From: Myoxocephalus aenaeus
Lineage: Eukaryota > Chordata > Actinopteri > Perciformes > Cottidae
DNA: 64,000 nucleotides
NCBI GenBank assembly: GCA_038501785.1
Contig: JBAMJR010000154.1
Span: 5,094,001 to 5,158,000, forward strand
Direction: 5' to 3'
Below the pieces are notes generated by a model. That model was given only the letters and a program-made list of their open reading frames with translations, did no database searches and was not told the origin of the DNA. A program made the position numbers and the translations under genes. This document shows, piece after piece, positions 1-11,200 of this stretch. Every line of letters starts with the position of its first letter. The stretch's first letter is position 1.

Positions 1-1540
1 CCTACAATATCCGCTCGTAGTAACTAAAGCATGATAACGCATTTTTGTTTGTGGTTATGTTTAGCTCGGTCTATTTTAATAACATTTAACTAAAAACAGA
101 ATCTTAACCAGAGCGCTTTTGTTGCCTAATCAGATCTCAGATGTAGAACCAAAACAATGAACCTAAAGAGGCTAAAAAGACGCTAACAGCTGCAGAGCTA
201 CATCGTTGTGTGTCTGATGTGCAGTGGGTTCAGCAGTAAGAGCAACCAGTTTCACATCAGGATTAGTTGTTTGATTCAATATTGATCACTGAAATACCAA
301 AGGGTTGACAAATAAAAAAGACCATGCAGATTTAAAATTGAAGACTTGACCTTTACTGATGGTGCCTGCTCTCATGTCACCACATGTACGTTTTAAAAAT
401 GCCATCGCATTCTCCTCCCACGCTGTCAGAACCGTAGGGATGTATGGGACATCATGTTCGAGAGAAAAATGGCTTTAATTATAGCATTCCCTTTTGTCTC
501 AAAGATTTCCTATCTGTGATTTGTTTCTTAAAAAATATAAGGTGAAGTGATTCCAGCATGTTTAAGTGCCCTTTTAGTCTTGTCAGGTCAACAAACATGA
601 CTTGACATGACAACCTCCTGCTTTTGCCTCTCTGTGAATAGAGCTCATCACATTAGTTTTTTCCTCGAATGACGCCAGGGTAATAACAATTCCCTCAGCA
701 GTCTTGGACGACGTATTATAAATAAATATGTCGATATCTGTGTTCGTCAGCATGAAGTGATGTCTCAAGCTAGATCCTTTTGTAAATGATAAAAAGCAGT
801 TTGGTCACAGCGTAATTCCCATTAAATTCATTGCAGGGGAAACGGATAAACACCAGATTAGAGAACGACAATGTGTTAGTCCTTCCACATGACTCAGACA
901 CAGATGTCGTCCTGAGGTCAACGCACTGAGTTTCACTCTTGTGAATCAGTGGCAAACAAAGCCTAGGTAGTCAAAGATGTAACGCGAGTAACTTATGGTC
1001 ACATTTTGGAGCACTTGCAGTATAGTTAGAAATAGGAAAGGAATAAAATTGACAGGCGTGATCGGCCTGATTTCAATCATGTCTTTTCTTCCCGATAAAG
1101 GGAAAGTGATGCTGTCTGCTATTGGCCGTTTTTGATATCAGACGACCTGACAGAAGCAGTGCTGTGTAATTTTTGCAATGATCAGCCCTCCAACTGCAGG
1201 TCTACTTTCAAAAGATTAAACTCTAAATGGGCTGCAGGTGAAAACTCCCATCTGCTTGCTCAGTATATCTTTTGGCAGACAACTAGAGCAAAACCTTGGT
1301 TCTTCTTGTTTAATTTTCTTACAGGAATAGTTCGACATTTTGGAAGACATACTTATTCAGTTACTTGCCGAGACTTGGATGAGAAGATTAATACCCCTCT
1401 CATGAGAGTGGTATTAAAAAGAAAATAAGAGTATTTCCCAAAATATCACTCATCCTGCAGTTCCATATTTCTGGATTTTCATATTTCTGTAAGCGCTCCG
1501 ACCTCTCTTTTCATTCTTTGTATTTCTGACTTTTTCTCAG
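1..1540 (+). other. gpr39: 3' part of the GPR39 intron
   Basis: This stretch lies upstream of the GPR39 terminal exon and ends in a pyrimidine-rich acceptor (tttttctcag at 1531-1540). GPR39 in other vertebrates has two coding exons split near TM6, so this should be the end of its single large coding intron. Apart from a dispersed repeat at about 1322-1420, I see no exon. Short open frames here have neither splice context nor recognisable protein similarity. Confidence 0.7.
1322..1420 (+). repeat. Dispersed teleost repeat, copy 1
   Basis: The segment begins with ggaatagttcgacattttgg and continues with a diverged cttattca, cttgccgaga and gatgagaagattaatacc series, ending near ctctcatgagagtggtat. 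These words, in this order, belong to a short interspersed repeat common in percomorph genomes. That assignment is from memory, not from a search. A copy in the opposite orientation lies at about 55560-55700. Confidence 0.6.
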
Positions 1541-2040
1541 GTCTCATCGTGGGATCGTTGATGGTGTGCTGGCTTCCCAACCAGATTCGTCGTCTAATGA
1601 TGGCCGCCATGCCCAAGTCCCGCTGGACCATTTCCTTCTTCCAGATCTACGTCACTCTCCATCCTGTGGCCGACTCCTTCTTCTACCTCAGCTCCGTCCT
1701 CAACCCGTTCCTCTACAACCTCTCCTCCAGACAGTTCCGGGAGGTTTTTGTTCAGGTGCTGCGGTGCCGCCTCACCATCGAACACATTAACAAGCGCACA
1801 GTGCGGAGCGCCAACGTGGCCTCTGCTCGCTCCCTGCAGCCCCTGCTGATAAAGTCGCTGCGTCGCAGCAAGGCCACCCGTCCCACCCTGGCACATGAGA
1901 AAACTCCTCCCACCTTTACAACCTTTCACAGTCAAAGTGACTCAGGAGTGGCTTCAAATACAACTTCCCTCAGCCTGACTGGAGAGTCCGACACAATTCC
2001 CAAAACAAAGACAGATGTACCATCAGAAAGTGAAGTATAG
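1541..2040 (+). CDS. gpr39: GPR39 (zinc-sensing GPCR), terminal coding exon
   Basis: GPR39 is a class A receptor of the ghrelin/neurotensin group that senses extracellular zinc at the plasma membrane and signals mainly through Gq and G12/13. The exon follows a tttttctcag acceptor, starts with the last two bases of a split codon, and encodes 165 residues to the TAG at 2038-2040. Visible landmarks are TM6 with the CWLP motif (CWxP toggle region), TM7 with NPFLY (NPxxY motif), an amphipathic helix 8 (SRQFREVFVQVL), and a following cysteine that could be palmitoylated. The C-tail of roughly 115 residues is rich in Ser, Thr and basic residues. TM1-TM5 are encoded by exon 1, outside the window to the left. 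The split within TM6 matches the known GPR39 gene structure. No frameshift is seen. It converges with LYPD1. Confidence 0.93.
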
Positions 2041-5040
2041 TTTGCTGTACAATTTAATGCAAAACAATGAACAGTCAAATTAAACCTGCTTGTGCTGTGC
2101 CATCAGAAACAAATATAGAGATATTCCTTATACACAGTAAACACAGTACATCTTAAGTCACAAATTGCATTAACATATCACGCTCAGCTGACAATTTGGC
2201 ATGATAGCAAGCTTGATGGGACTCCAAGTCAGAAAATGTTAAAGGTACTCAGCAGAGTTTTTGACTACCAGTGCGGGTCCTTTTGGATGTTTGCATCTCA
2301 TGCGAGCATACTATACGAGGACACATGTACACTCATAAGTACGTGTACGTTCCTGTTGACTGCAGAGAATTGAACGGTTCTAGCTTAGCGGCCACAGCTG
2401 GAATAGCAGGTCAGTTGACAAAAGTACTTTCCCAATGACGTTAATATCCCCTGTTCATGAGGTTGGTGTGTTGACATACACATTTAATTAGCAGTTGTAT
2501 TCTGCATGTTGTCATCGGAGACTTCATTTATTACACACTTAAGAGTGACAGTAGGAGACGTTCTCCAAATTAGACATTAAAATACGTAGTTTGTATATGA
2601 TCTCTAGAACGACACACCGAAGCATTTTGTGATCTGACACCTCAATAAGCAGGAAAACACCATGTGTGCCTCCCAAAACGGTTTCAAATCACTGTTATAC
2701 AAATAAATCTGTGTTATGGTGAGACAAGGCTATGGCTAACATTTGGTTACATTTATGGGAAGATCATGGTTTGTATTTAGAATTGTACTAGATAAAGGAT
2801 AGGGCATTTTTTGTGCTGTTAAAATAACTACTTCACCAAGCTTAGTGGACATTGTCATCATTGCTACAGTAATAAACACATGGCTAACGTTAGGAAACGA
2901 TTGAGGTTGTGGATAAAAGAAACCGATGCTTTTTGGTAGAAAATGGGGAAAAAACAGCGATCTCCTCTGTTAAAAGACTGGTTCGGGACCCACAGGTGAG
3001 TCACAGGAGATTTTAAATAAATTTGCTGAATATATATCTGCAGTACACTTTTGAACCACACGAAGGAGCCTGAATGCACGGATAGTTGTAGCCTTATAAC
3101 ATTGAATCTAATGAAGGTCTCGTGTAAATTCTGTTTTTTTAAGAACGGCATCGAAATGTATGTTGGTACGCTGATGAGAGGAAATGTAAATAATGAGATT
3201 TACTTTTATTTGGTAATTTCTAGAAGAAAAATTAAATATTTTTTCAATAACACATGCACAAAATGAAGTCGGGATTTACAAAACATATGTGTTTTTAAAA
3301 CAGCTGGTCTACCTATTCAAGATGACACAAGATAATTCGGAAATGCCAATAAAAATGGTCAGGTACATTCATTTATGCACAAATTTGATTCTTCTCACAA
3401 TTTAAGGTCTATTGTGAGCCATTTTTAAAAAGTGTGTCCAGAAAAAAGTTGGGGAAACACTGCTCCAAAACAACATCACCTGACTTTCCTATTTGCTGCA
3501 AGACGGCGCTGTCACTTTTTTTTGTAAATGTGTGATGTTTTGGGGCTTTTTTCTTGGGAGTACAGTGTGTCCAATACAATGAGCATAATATGAACCTGGT
3601 GGCCATCTTGGAACAGTTTTGTAATCAGTTCTCTTAATACATCCATGGAGTGCAAGCAATATGAAGTCCTGTGGCTTCATGCTATTGCACTCACTGACAG
3701 CTGGTGCCACTGAAGCCACAAGATACTTAGCAATGCAGAACAATGCAGAACAATACTTAGCAATGCAGGACAGTAAGCTGGTGTTAACATAGACGTTGGC
3801 CATGCAGAGCTAAAAATATTGGCTTTAAAAATGCATTCGACATGTTTGTTAGAACTCCAGGAAGCATCCACAAAACTCCACAGGGTACCTTTAAGGTTCA
3901 GGTCACCTCAAAACCAACAACTCAACCACTGCAAAAGCAACGGAATATTACATTCTGATGGACAGCACCAACAACTTGCTAAAGCACATCACATTACGTC
4001 TTGTCATAACATATTTGGCTCTGAAATAATCTCTGACAAGGTATGCATACTGACGCCTCACCATACAACATATTCCCATATCGTATAGGGAACGAGCATA
4101 ACTTCAAAACTCTTTCTTCAAAATCCATCAGCAGTCAAGTAGCCACTCTAGATGCCCCTATTCGTACCACACACTGACTGTACTACTGCTGCTCAAGCTC
4201 AATGCAAATGGTTCTAATCATTATAGATGCAAAGAATATGTGGTCAGTAGTTTGAAAAAGGTTTCTGTATTTCAACATGCTCTTGCAGCTATATGTACAA
4301 TTGTTGTGATCAGACAGAAAAGGTTGTTACAGAACAAGTGGAGGAAAGTTTCAGGGTAAAACTTTCCCATGGCCTCCACTGATAAGATGATGTCTGTGAG
4401 GGGCTTTAGGGCAGTAGATGGCTTAAACATAATGTCTAGTATGTGTGATTTTCTTCATCCAATACCATTTTCCTGACTGCACCAATCATCTGAATCATTA
4501 AACTACAGTACCATTGTCATACATTGTCTTTTTCACTTCGTCAATACAACAGAATCCGTGATTGTCCCAGGTAAGGGTATTGATCTAGAACAAATCACAG
4601 CGTTATGTATTCCGTAGAGCTTTTCCTCAGACTCAGAAAATAAAGAATGAATCTGAACTCACTATTTTGTCCTGCAATATGCCTTATTTGACCTTGTGGT
4701 GTAAGTAAACAAAGACAGATGCAAATGAGCTACCTATAGCACAACAAAATAGCCAGAAGCTGTTCCATGTCCTCCTGCTCACCTTACCCGTGTGCCCTTG
4801 TGGCTGCACCGTGACCATGTTTGTGACATCACACATGAGATGATAAAAAAAAAAATCCCCAAATGACCTTTGGAGGCAAGCTGCGACAGAATGGGAGTCC
4901 AGAGAACGAGTACTAGTACTGTACACTCTTTCTTCTGCTCAAAGAATATACATTTCACAGTATGTGTTCCTCGCTGTCTCAGCTAGTTCATACAGTTCCA
5001 GTTCATGTTGTCCAAACACATGTTAGTGTGTGACGGTCTG
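2041..5040. other. Convergent interval between GPR39 and LYPD1 (3' UTRs)
   Basis: No coding exon is visible. Possible + strand AATAAA signals for GPR39 lie at 2702-2707, 2871-2876 and 3348-3353. A possible - strand AATAAA for LYPD1 (TTTATT on +) lies at 3205-3210. If the distal sites are used, the two 3' UTRs overlap. A short imperfect tandem around aatgcagaac lies at 3728-3772, and a lone ggggaaacactg, like a hAT terminal repeat, at about 3452-3463. Confidence 0.5.
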
Positions 5041-5282
5041 TCAGCACAGTGTGGAGGACAGGAGGAGAAAAACACAGAGAGAAAACACGGGGAGCTGCGG
5101 CGTGGTCAGGGTAATGGCCGCCGACGGTTGGGGTCGTTTCTTCTGCCGTGGTCCATTACACAGCGGTGTGTTGCAGCAGGTGATGCACACTGAGTTGAGC
5201 TTGCCGGTGCAGAACTGCTGGTAACCAGACGAGGCGATAAGACAGGCTCCCGACGAGGCGCAGGACTTGCGGTAGTGTATCC
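5041..5282 (-). CDS. lypd1: LYPD1 coding exon 3 (C-terminal LU domain and GPI tail)
   Basis: The acceptor is tatttcag, just above 5282. Two bases complete a glycine codon, then 79 residues run from IHYRKSCASSGACLIASS to the TGA at 5041-5043. The exon carries the last loop of the three-finger fold, with the terminal CC...CN pattern, and the hydrophobic GPI signal. Between the FC and GKLNSVC landmarks it appears one residue shorter than the mammalian protein as I remember it. A different frame here remains open further, but it destroys the cysteine pattern, so this stop is preferred. Confidence 0.95.
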
Positions 5283-8200
5283 CTGAAATAGGGATAGCAA
5301 TGCATTAGGCTGGTAATGAGAGGGTTAGAGGGTGTAAGTGTGAATATGTGTGTGTGTGTGAGAGAAAGAGAGGGGGAACAAAGACCGAAACTGTGAGATG
5401 GAGGATGTAATTAGGGTTTAAATAGCATGTATTCTTTCATCAAGAGGGACTGCAACTTAAAGGGAAACGTCTCTGGATAATTGGGCTAATGTTCCTTTTG
5501 CAGTCACTTAGCTCGACTCTGTGTCTCCACGAGATTTGCATAAAATTGCCACAGTGTCTAGAATAATCAGTCTATGAATGAGGAAAACAGCCCTTCATGC
5601 TTTTTAATTACAGTGCTCCCAGTGGGTGCGACTTCTCTTCTTACTGTGTTTGTACATACCCAGAGGAGCTTTAAGGAAAAAACTTTTATGGAACCAACCA
5701 TGCTAACTAGCAGCCCTGGGATTTTCGGTGTAGTTAGTTTTAGCCGGCCGCTCAAGCCTTTTAGTGGACAATCAGTGTGATTTCTCTCACCGCCGACTCA
5801 ACACGCCGATTCAGCCCAAAAGCAGCTGACAAGTGCAGACTTGTACTCACACAGTACAAACTAGGGCCACAGACATTGTGTGTCAGGGCCTGAGGAGAAG
5901 CTGCTGACAGGAAGCACAGGTGGAACAGGTAACATTAATAATGGCAGTTATTCTGTCTAATTAAAATGTAAGTTGGTTGGAGCAGTGCTCGGGATGGCAG
6001 TACATGGTGTCACCAAACTGCTGGCACACCTAAATGGAATGCAGCCATTATTGCTGTCAGGACACTTGTGCTTCTCCAAAATGTCAAAATGTTGCACTGG
6101 GAACTTTTTCCAGGCAGACGTTTTGACATCAGCAGGAAAAAAACAGGTGACATAAACATTAATAAGTCCAATGACATGTGCCAGTTACAGGGTTCTGGTG
6201 GTGAACATGCTGGCTCACTGAAATAGCTTAAGGGCACTTCAGTCATAACTCATGTTTTTGCTTACAATAGTGCGTTTCCTCTAATGACAAGTAAAGATGT
6301 CTGCCCTGTAAACATTTTCATTCTTCATACTGCATTTAACAAGAAAAAAGTTTAAATCATTCACAATTATATTCAGTTTAAATTACATTTTCAATGAAAA
6401 ACAAAGATTCACAAAGTGCTGCCCTGTTCCTTCTTTTGCTTTAGAGTTGTTTTACATATATGTTTAACTATTTTAAATGTACAATACTATCAGTGTATGA
6501 AAGCTGTTTTAAAGCTATTCCTGCACACCATGGACTACGAACATGATTTCAATTATTTGTGTTACTGTCTCAAGACTCGTATGTGCACTGAGCTTCATTG
6601 ACTTGTCTATCACTCTCTTTGTTGCACCTTTTAGGGGAGGACACATTACATTTTGAATATTCTCTTTGGTACAGTCAAACTTCACTTAATTCTCAGGATA
6701 GCTCCACCCATCATAAACCTGAGAAGTCTAATTAACCAAAAATAAAGACACCTGTGTGGGCTTAAAAGTGGAATGTTCTGCAATGGCCAAGTCAATCACC
6801 TGACCTGAATCCAATTGAGCATGCATTTCACTTGCTGAAGACAAAACTGAAGGGAAAATGCCCCAAGAACCAGCAGGAACTGAAGACGGTTGCAGTAGAG
6901 GCCTGGCAGAGCATCACCAGGGACGAAACCCAGCGTCTGGTGATGTCTATGGAATCCAGACTTCAGGCTGTCATTGACTGCAAAGGATTTTCAACAAAGT
7001 ATTAAAAGTGACAATTAGATTTATGATTATATTAATTTGTCCAATTACTTTTGGTCCCTTAAAAACAGGGTGGCCACATTTGAATTTGTTGTAGTTCCTA
7101 CACCGTTCACCTGATTTGGATGTAAATACCCTCAAATTAAAGCTGAAAGTCTGCACTTAAAGCACATCTTTTTCATTTCAACTCCATTGTTGTGGTGTAC
7201 AGAGCCAAAATAATGAAAAATGTGTCAATGTCCAAATATTTATGGACCTGACTGTATGTTTATGTTGCCCATTCAACAAAGTGTGCACTGTAGCAATGTG
7301 CCTATAATACTAAAACAAGTTTAGATATGTTTTAGAATAAAGTAAAATATATATCTATAATTGAGAAAATAGCCTTATGTTACAATTTAAACATATGTTT
7401 GAAAGGAACTAGAAGCTCACTAATTAAAAATTGCAAGTACAAACACTGTAAACGGGTTAAAATCAATATCAATAGGACAAATGTTGACAGTCTGAGTAGT
7501 TTCAGTTGAAGCACAGTTACAAGCAGCTGAAGTGTCAGATTAAATTTAAGTACTTAAGAGTTTCAAACGTCTCTTGAAGTGTAATGGAGATGCGCTTATT
7601 GCAATTTTCTTGGCCAATTCAGATTTCAGATTTTTTACCACCGTCCTGAAAAATTATTTTAACCGCCCTGAAGTCAGTGTAAACCCGCCGAAATTGTAAA
7701 TGTTATCCTTTTACATTGTTATTGTCATCTATCGTGGTTATTTGCCTAAAAACATACAATTCAAATGATTAGTAAATATATGATTGTACTTTTATTTAAA
7801 TACTTGCTTTGATTAAAAAATGCTTGGCATTAGTAGTTTTAATGATGTATTATGAGCTGCTTAGAGCTAGTGTTCGGAAGTGAAACAGGTCAACTAATTA
7901 AATAATAAGAAATTGGATATACGGTCACCGGTCATGGCCGATCTGCTGAAAACTGGCCGGTCTCCAACAGCTGTCACATGATGGGTGCTTTCGTCGTCGC
8001 TTAAAGCATTAGACTTTTTTTTTTTAGAGCCCTGACGGCAGCAGTAGTCAACAGTAGTTGAACTAACATTTAAAGGGCAAGAGATGAAAGTGCCAGCTGT
8101 GACAACTGATAAAATGTCCCTTGAAGGGTTTCAGTTGAGTAAAAATTGTGTCAGTTGATTTATAGAGGCTGAAAGCAGTTAAAGTGGCAGTTGATGTTGA

Positions 8201-11200
8201 AGCGCCAGAGATAGCTGAAGTGTCTGCACTGTAAATAGTTAAAGTGTCAACGAAGTGTTAAAGAGCTGAAGAGCGAGTTGGGATGTCATTCACTCCGCCC
8301 ACTTTTAACGTTCTTCATAATACACACCGATGTAGAAACTTAAACTTGATGTTTAATTACTTAAAAACTATTGTTTGAGGTGAGAAAAGCCACCAAATCT
8401 GTATTCCGTCAGTGACTCATCCTACTTTTACTGCACCTCATTGTGACTGCCACTGACTGCCCGTGTTATCAGCTCTCGCTGTTTTCCAATTACTGCTCGA
8501 GAACAAAATCAACAGATTATGGAGACATTTATGACCACAGGATTTTCTTAGAACGGACATTTTTAGGTTTGAGCAGGAAATGACAGAGATCCTCGGAAGT
8601 GTCTGCCATCCTTGACAGCTCAAATTAGAGCTATCAACACATTGTGCGACAGGTTTAATTCTCCAGGCTTTGTGGGAAGACGGGACATTTCCTTCCAACA
8701 TCCTTGCAGCATTTGACACAATGTTTCCACTGGATTACTTAACACCTTCTGGGAACTCCAGTGATATTTGCGGTATATAAGACATGGGAGAATGCACAAT
8801 TTAAATGAACATGCAGCACTTTGGGGGTTACTATGCCTGTATCTGTTGCACTCAAGTGGAGAGAGGAGTGACACATTACAAGGGCTTTTGGAAGTTTATG
8901 TGCTCATAAAAAATGTCTTTGAAATAAAATGTCAGCCAAATGTTAACGTTTCCCTCCTTGTATAATCTCACAAACAACTTGTTCCAACAAGCTTTTCAAG
9001 TACATCCATGCTTTATAGTGCACAATTGAAATGTTCACAGCTGAGGATCTCTTTAATTCACCGGCTCCCAAAGTAAACTTCATTGGGATGTGGATCCCAA
9101 GTTTATTTTGGAAAGACACAGGAATGAGTGGAAGTTGACGCGCCGTGCCTGAAACGTCCCAAAAAGTGATGCTAGAGGGTAGAATGGTAAGTTTAGTGGA
9201 TTTACTTGCATGATTAAGGTAAATCCATGTGAATATTTTGTATTGGGTTGCACTTTGGTTAACTTTACAAACATTTTTACCATTGACCAATATCAAACCG
9301 TCTTGACAGTGCTGACCTTTAACAATTCAAAGAGCTGGAGAATCCAAAACTAATATATCATCTTTTATTAGCTGTGTTGATGGTAGAAATAAGTCATTTT
9401 GAATAACTTTCGTGAACTTGGCAATAGCTAGAGGTAACCTCAGCTGATTTGAGACATTTCCTGTAAGAAGAGTCTGTATCCGTCCAAATCTGAGAGGAAA
9501 TATGTGAGGTGTAACCAGAAGTTGGTCCAGTGATTTCCAGATTTGTCTAAATTATTTATTATGTTATTAAATGCCTAACATGATTCAATGCCTTTTAAGT
9601 TTTCCTCTTTTCTCCCTTATTTTGTGTTTGTGTAACATAATTGTGCTGCTGTTTTCGGCCTGTCTTGAAAATGAGCTTTATATCTAAAGAGAACTTTTTC
9701 TTAGTTGCATAAAGGTCATCAAAGGAAATGACGATTGAGTGCATTCACAAGTGCTTGGATTTTGATGACTTCTATTTTGAGAAACTCAAATATACCTGCT
9801 AACAATTTAATGTCCCTACTGACCATTTATCTGGATGACATATTTATGTTGGCTCACATAACAACTGCCATATAAGTTCACTGCTTCATCGAGTTTGATT
9901 TAGATGGATAATGAAAGCCCACAGAGCAGACGGATACATGTCTAACGTGGTTGTGTCAAGGGCAGTGTTACAAACAATATCCAATTATGTTTTCTACTCT
10001 CAAATATGGAATTCACTAACTCTACATAACTATTAGGAACCAAATGCTTATCCTATTCCTTGCCTTTAACCAGTGTCTTTTGATTTATTTGGTTGGAATC
10101 TCCTTTAGAAGGGCAATCAAAGGTTCTCCAGACTCTCTGGCATATTGGACTGCTTACTCTTCCCTGTGCAGCCGACCATGCGGATTCTCATTAGACGAAA
10201 TTTCTCACAGCGCTCCAAAGTTGATAAGAAATCTCACCCTTTCTCCCATAAATTAACTCGACAGCATAAAATAGATTAAAGTGCTAAATCTTAGAATCCC
10301 CATGCAGAAATTAAATGAAATCCCCACCTAAGCACTTCAAATGTTAGAGAGTGAGTGTTTTCCGGTTGTTCTGTCTGAAATCCATTTTGGTGATATTTGC
10401 TCAACAAATGCGGCACTGCATATATTCTCCATGCACAGTTGGTATAAGAAATACAAGCACCATGTACCAGGATGGTGTTTGTGTGTATTTGTCCTGAATT
10501 AGAGCTGTTCTCTTGACAATACTGACATGGTAAGGAATCATATAGTAGACCATTAACAACCTAATTACAAATTAGGAAGTTTTACAGTTGGTAATGATAG
10601 TAATATACGTTAAATTTTTTCTCTTTAACGTTTCATTAATAAAAATGTCAGATGTCAGTTATCAGATCTTTAATAACCCAAATAAAGATGCTGTATAAGA
10701 GCACAGAGTTGCGATAGAGGGGTTCTCTAACAGCAGGTGAGCTCCCTCTCACAGTTTTATCATCATATTTAAAGTGCTGTCTTGACACATTTATCTGCCG
10801 GGACAGCTGCAGTTTATTGGTTTTATTGGATGTTTCTGTGATATTTCAGGTTGGTGGTCCATTGTTATCGATACCCTTTGGAGGAGTACTTTGAAAAGTA
10901 GTCACTGAAAATTATTTAGTTAAACCTACACAGCCAAACATTGGAAACAACCTTTACATGATTTAAGAAATCTTTAAATTGATTAATGTAAAGTATGTCA
11001 ATACACAGGAAAGGAATACAAATTGTTTCATATTGATTATTTCATTTTAACTGTGTAGATATTTTTTTTACCTCACAATCTTTTTTAGGCAGATGTTTCT
11101 CTTTCACACATGCAAAAGAAGCAGAGGTCTAATCATCCAGAACTTGTGTAAGGAAGCAATTAAGGCTTTGCATCATATCGCGTCAAAATGCTCGAAATTC

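Noticed and set aside
9080..9296. Shared peptide in both arms of the inverted repeat as a possible gene
   Set aside because: The open frames differ in start and end between arms, contain no known domain, and the similarity is fully explained by the DNA-level repeat.
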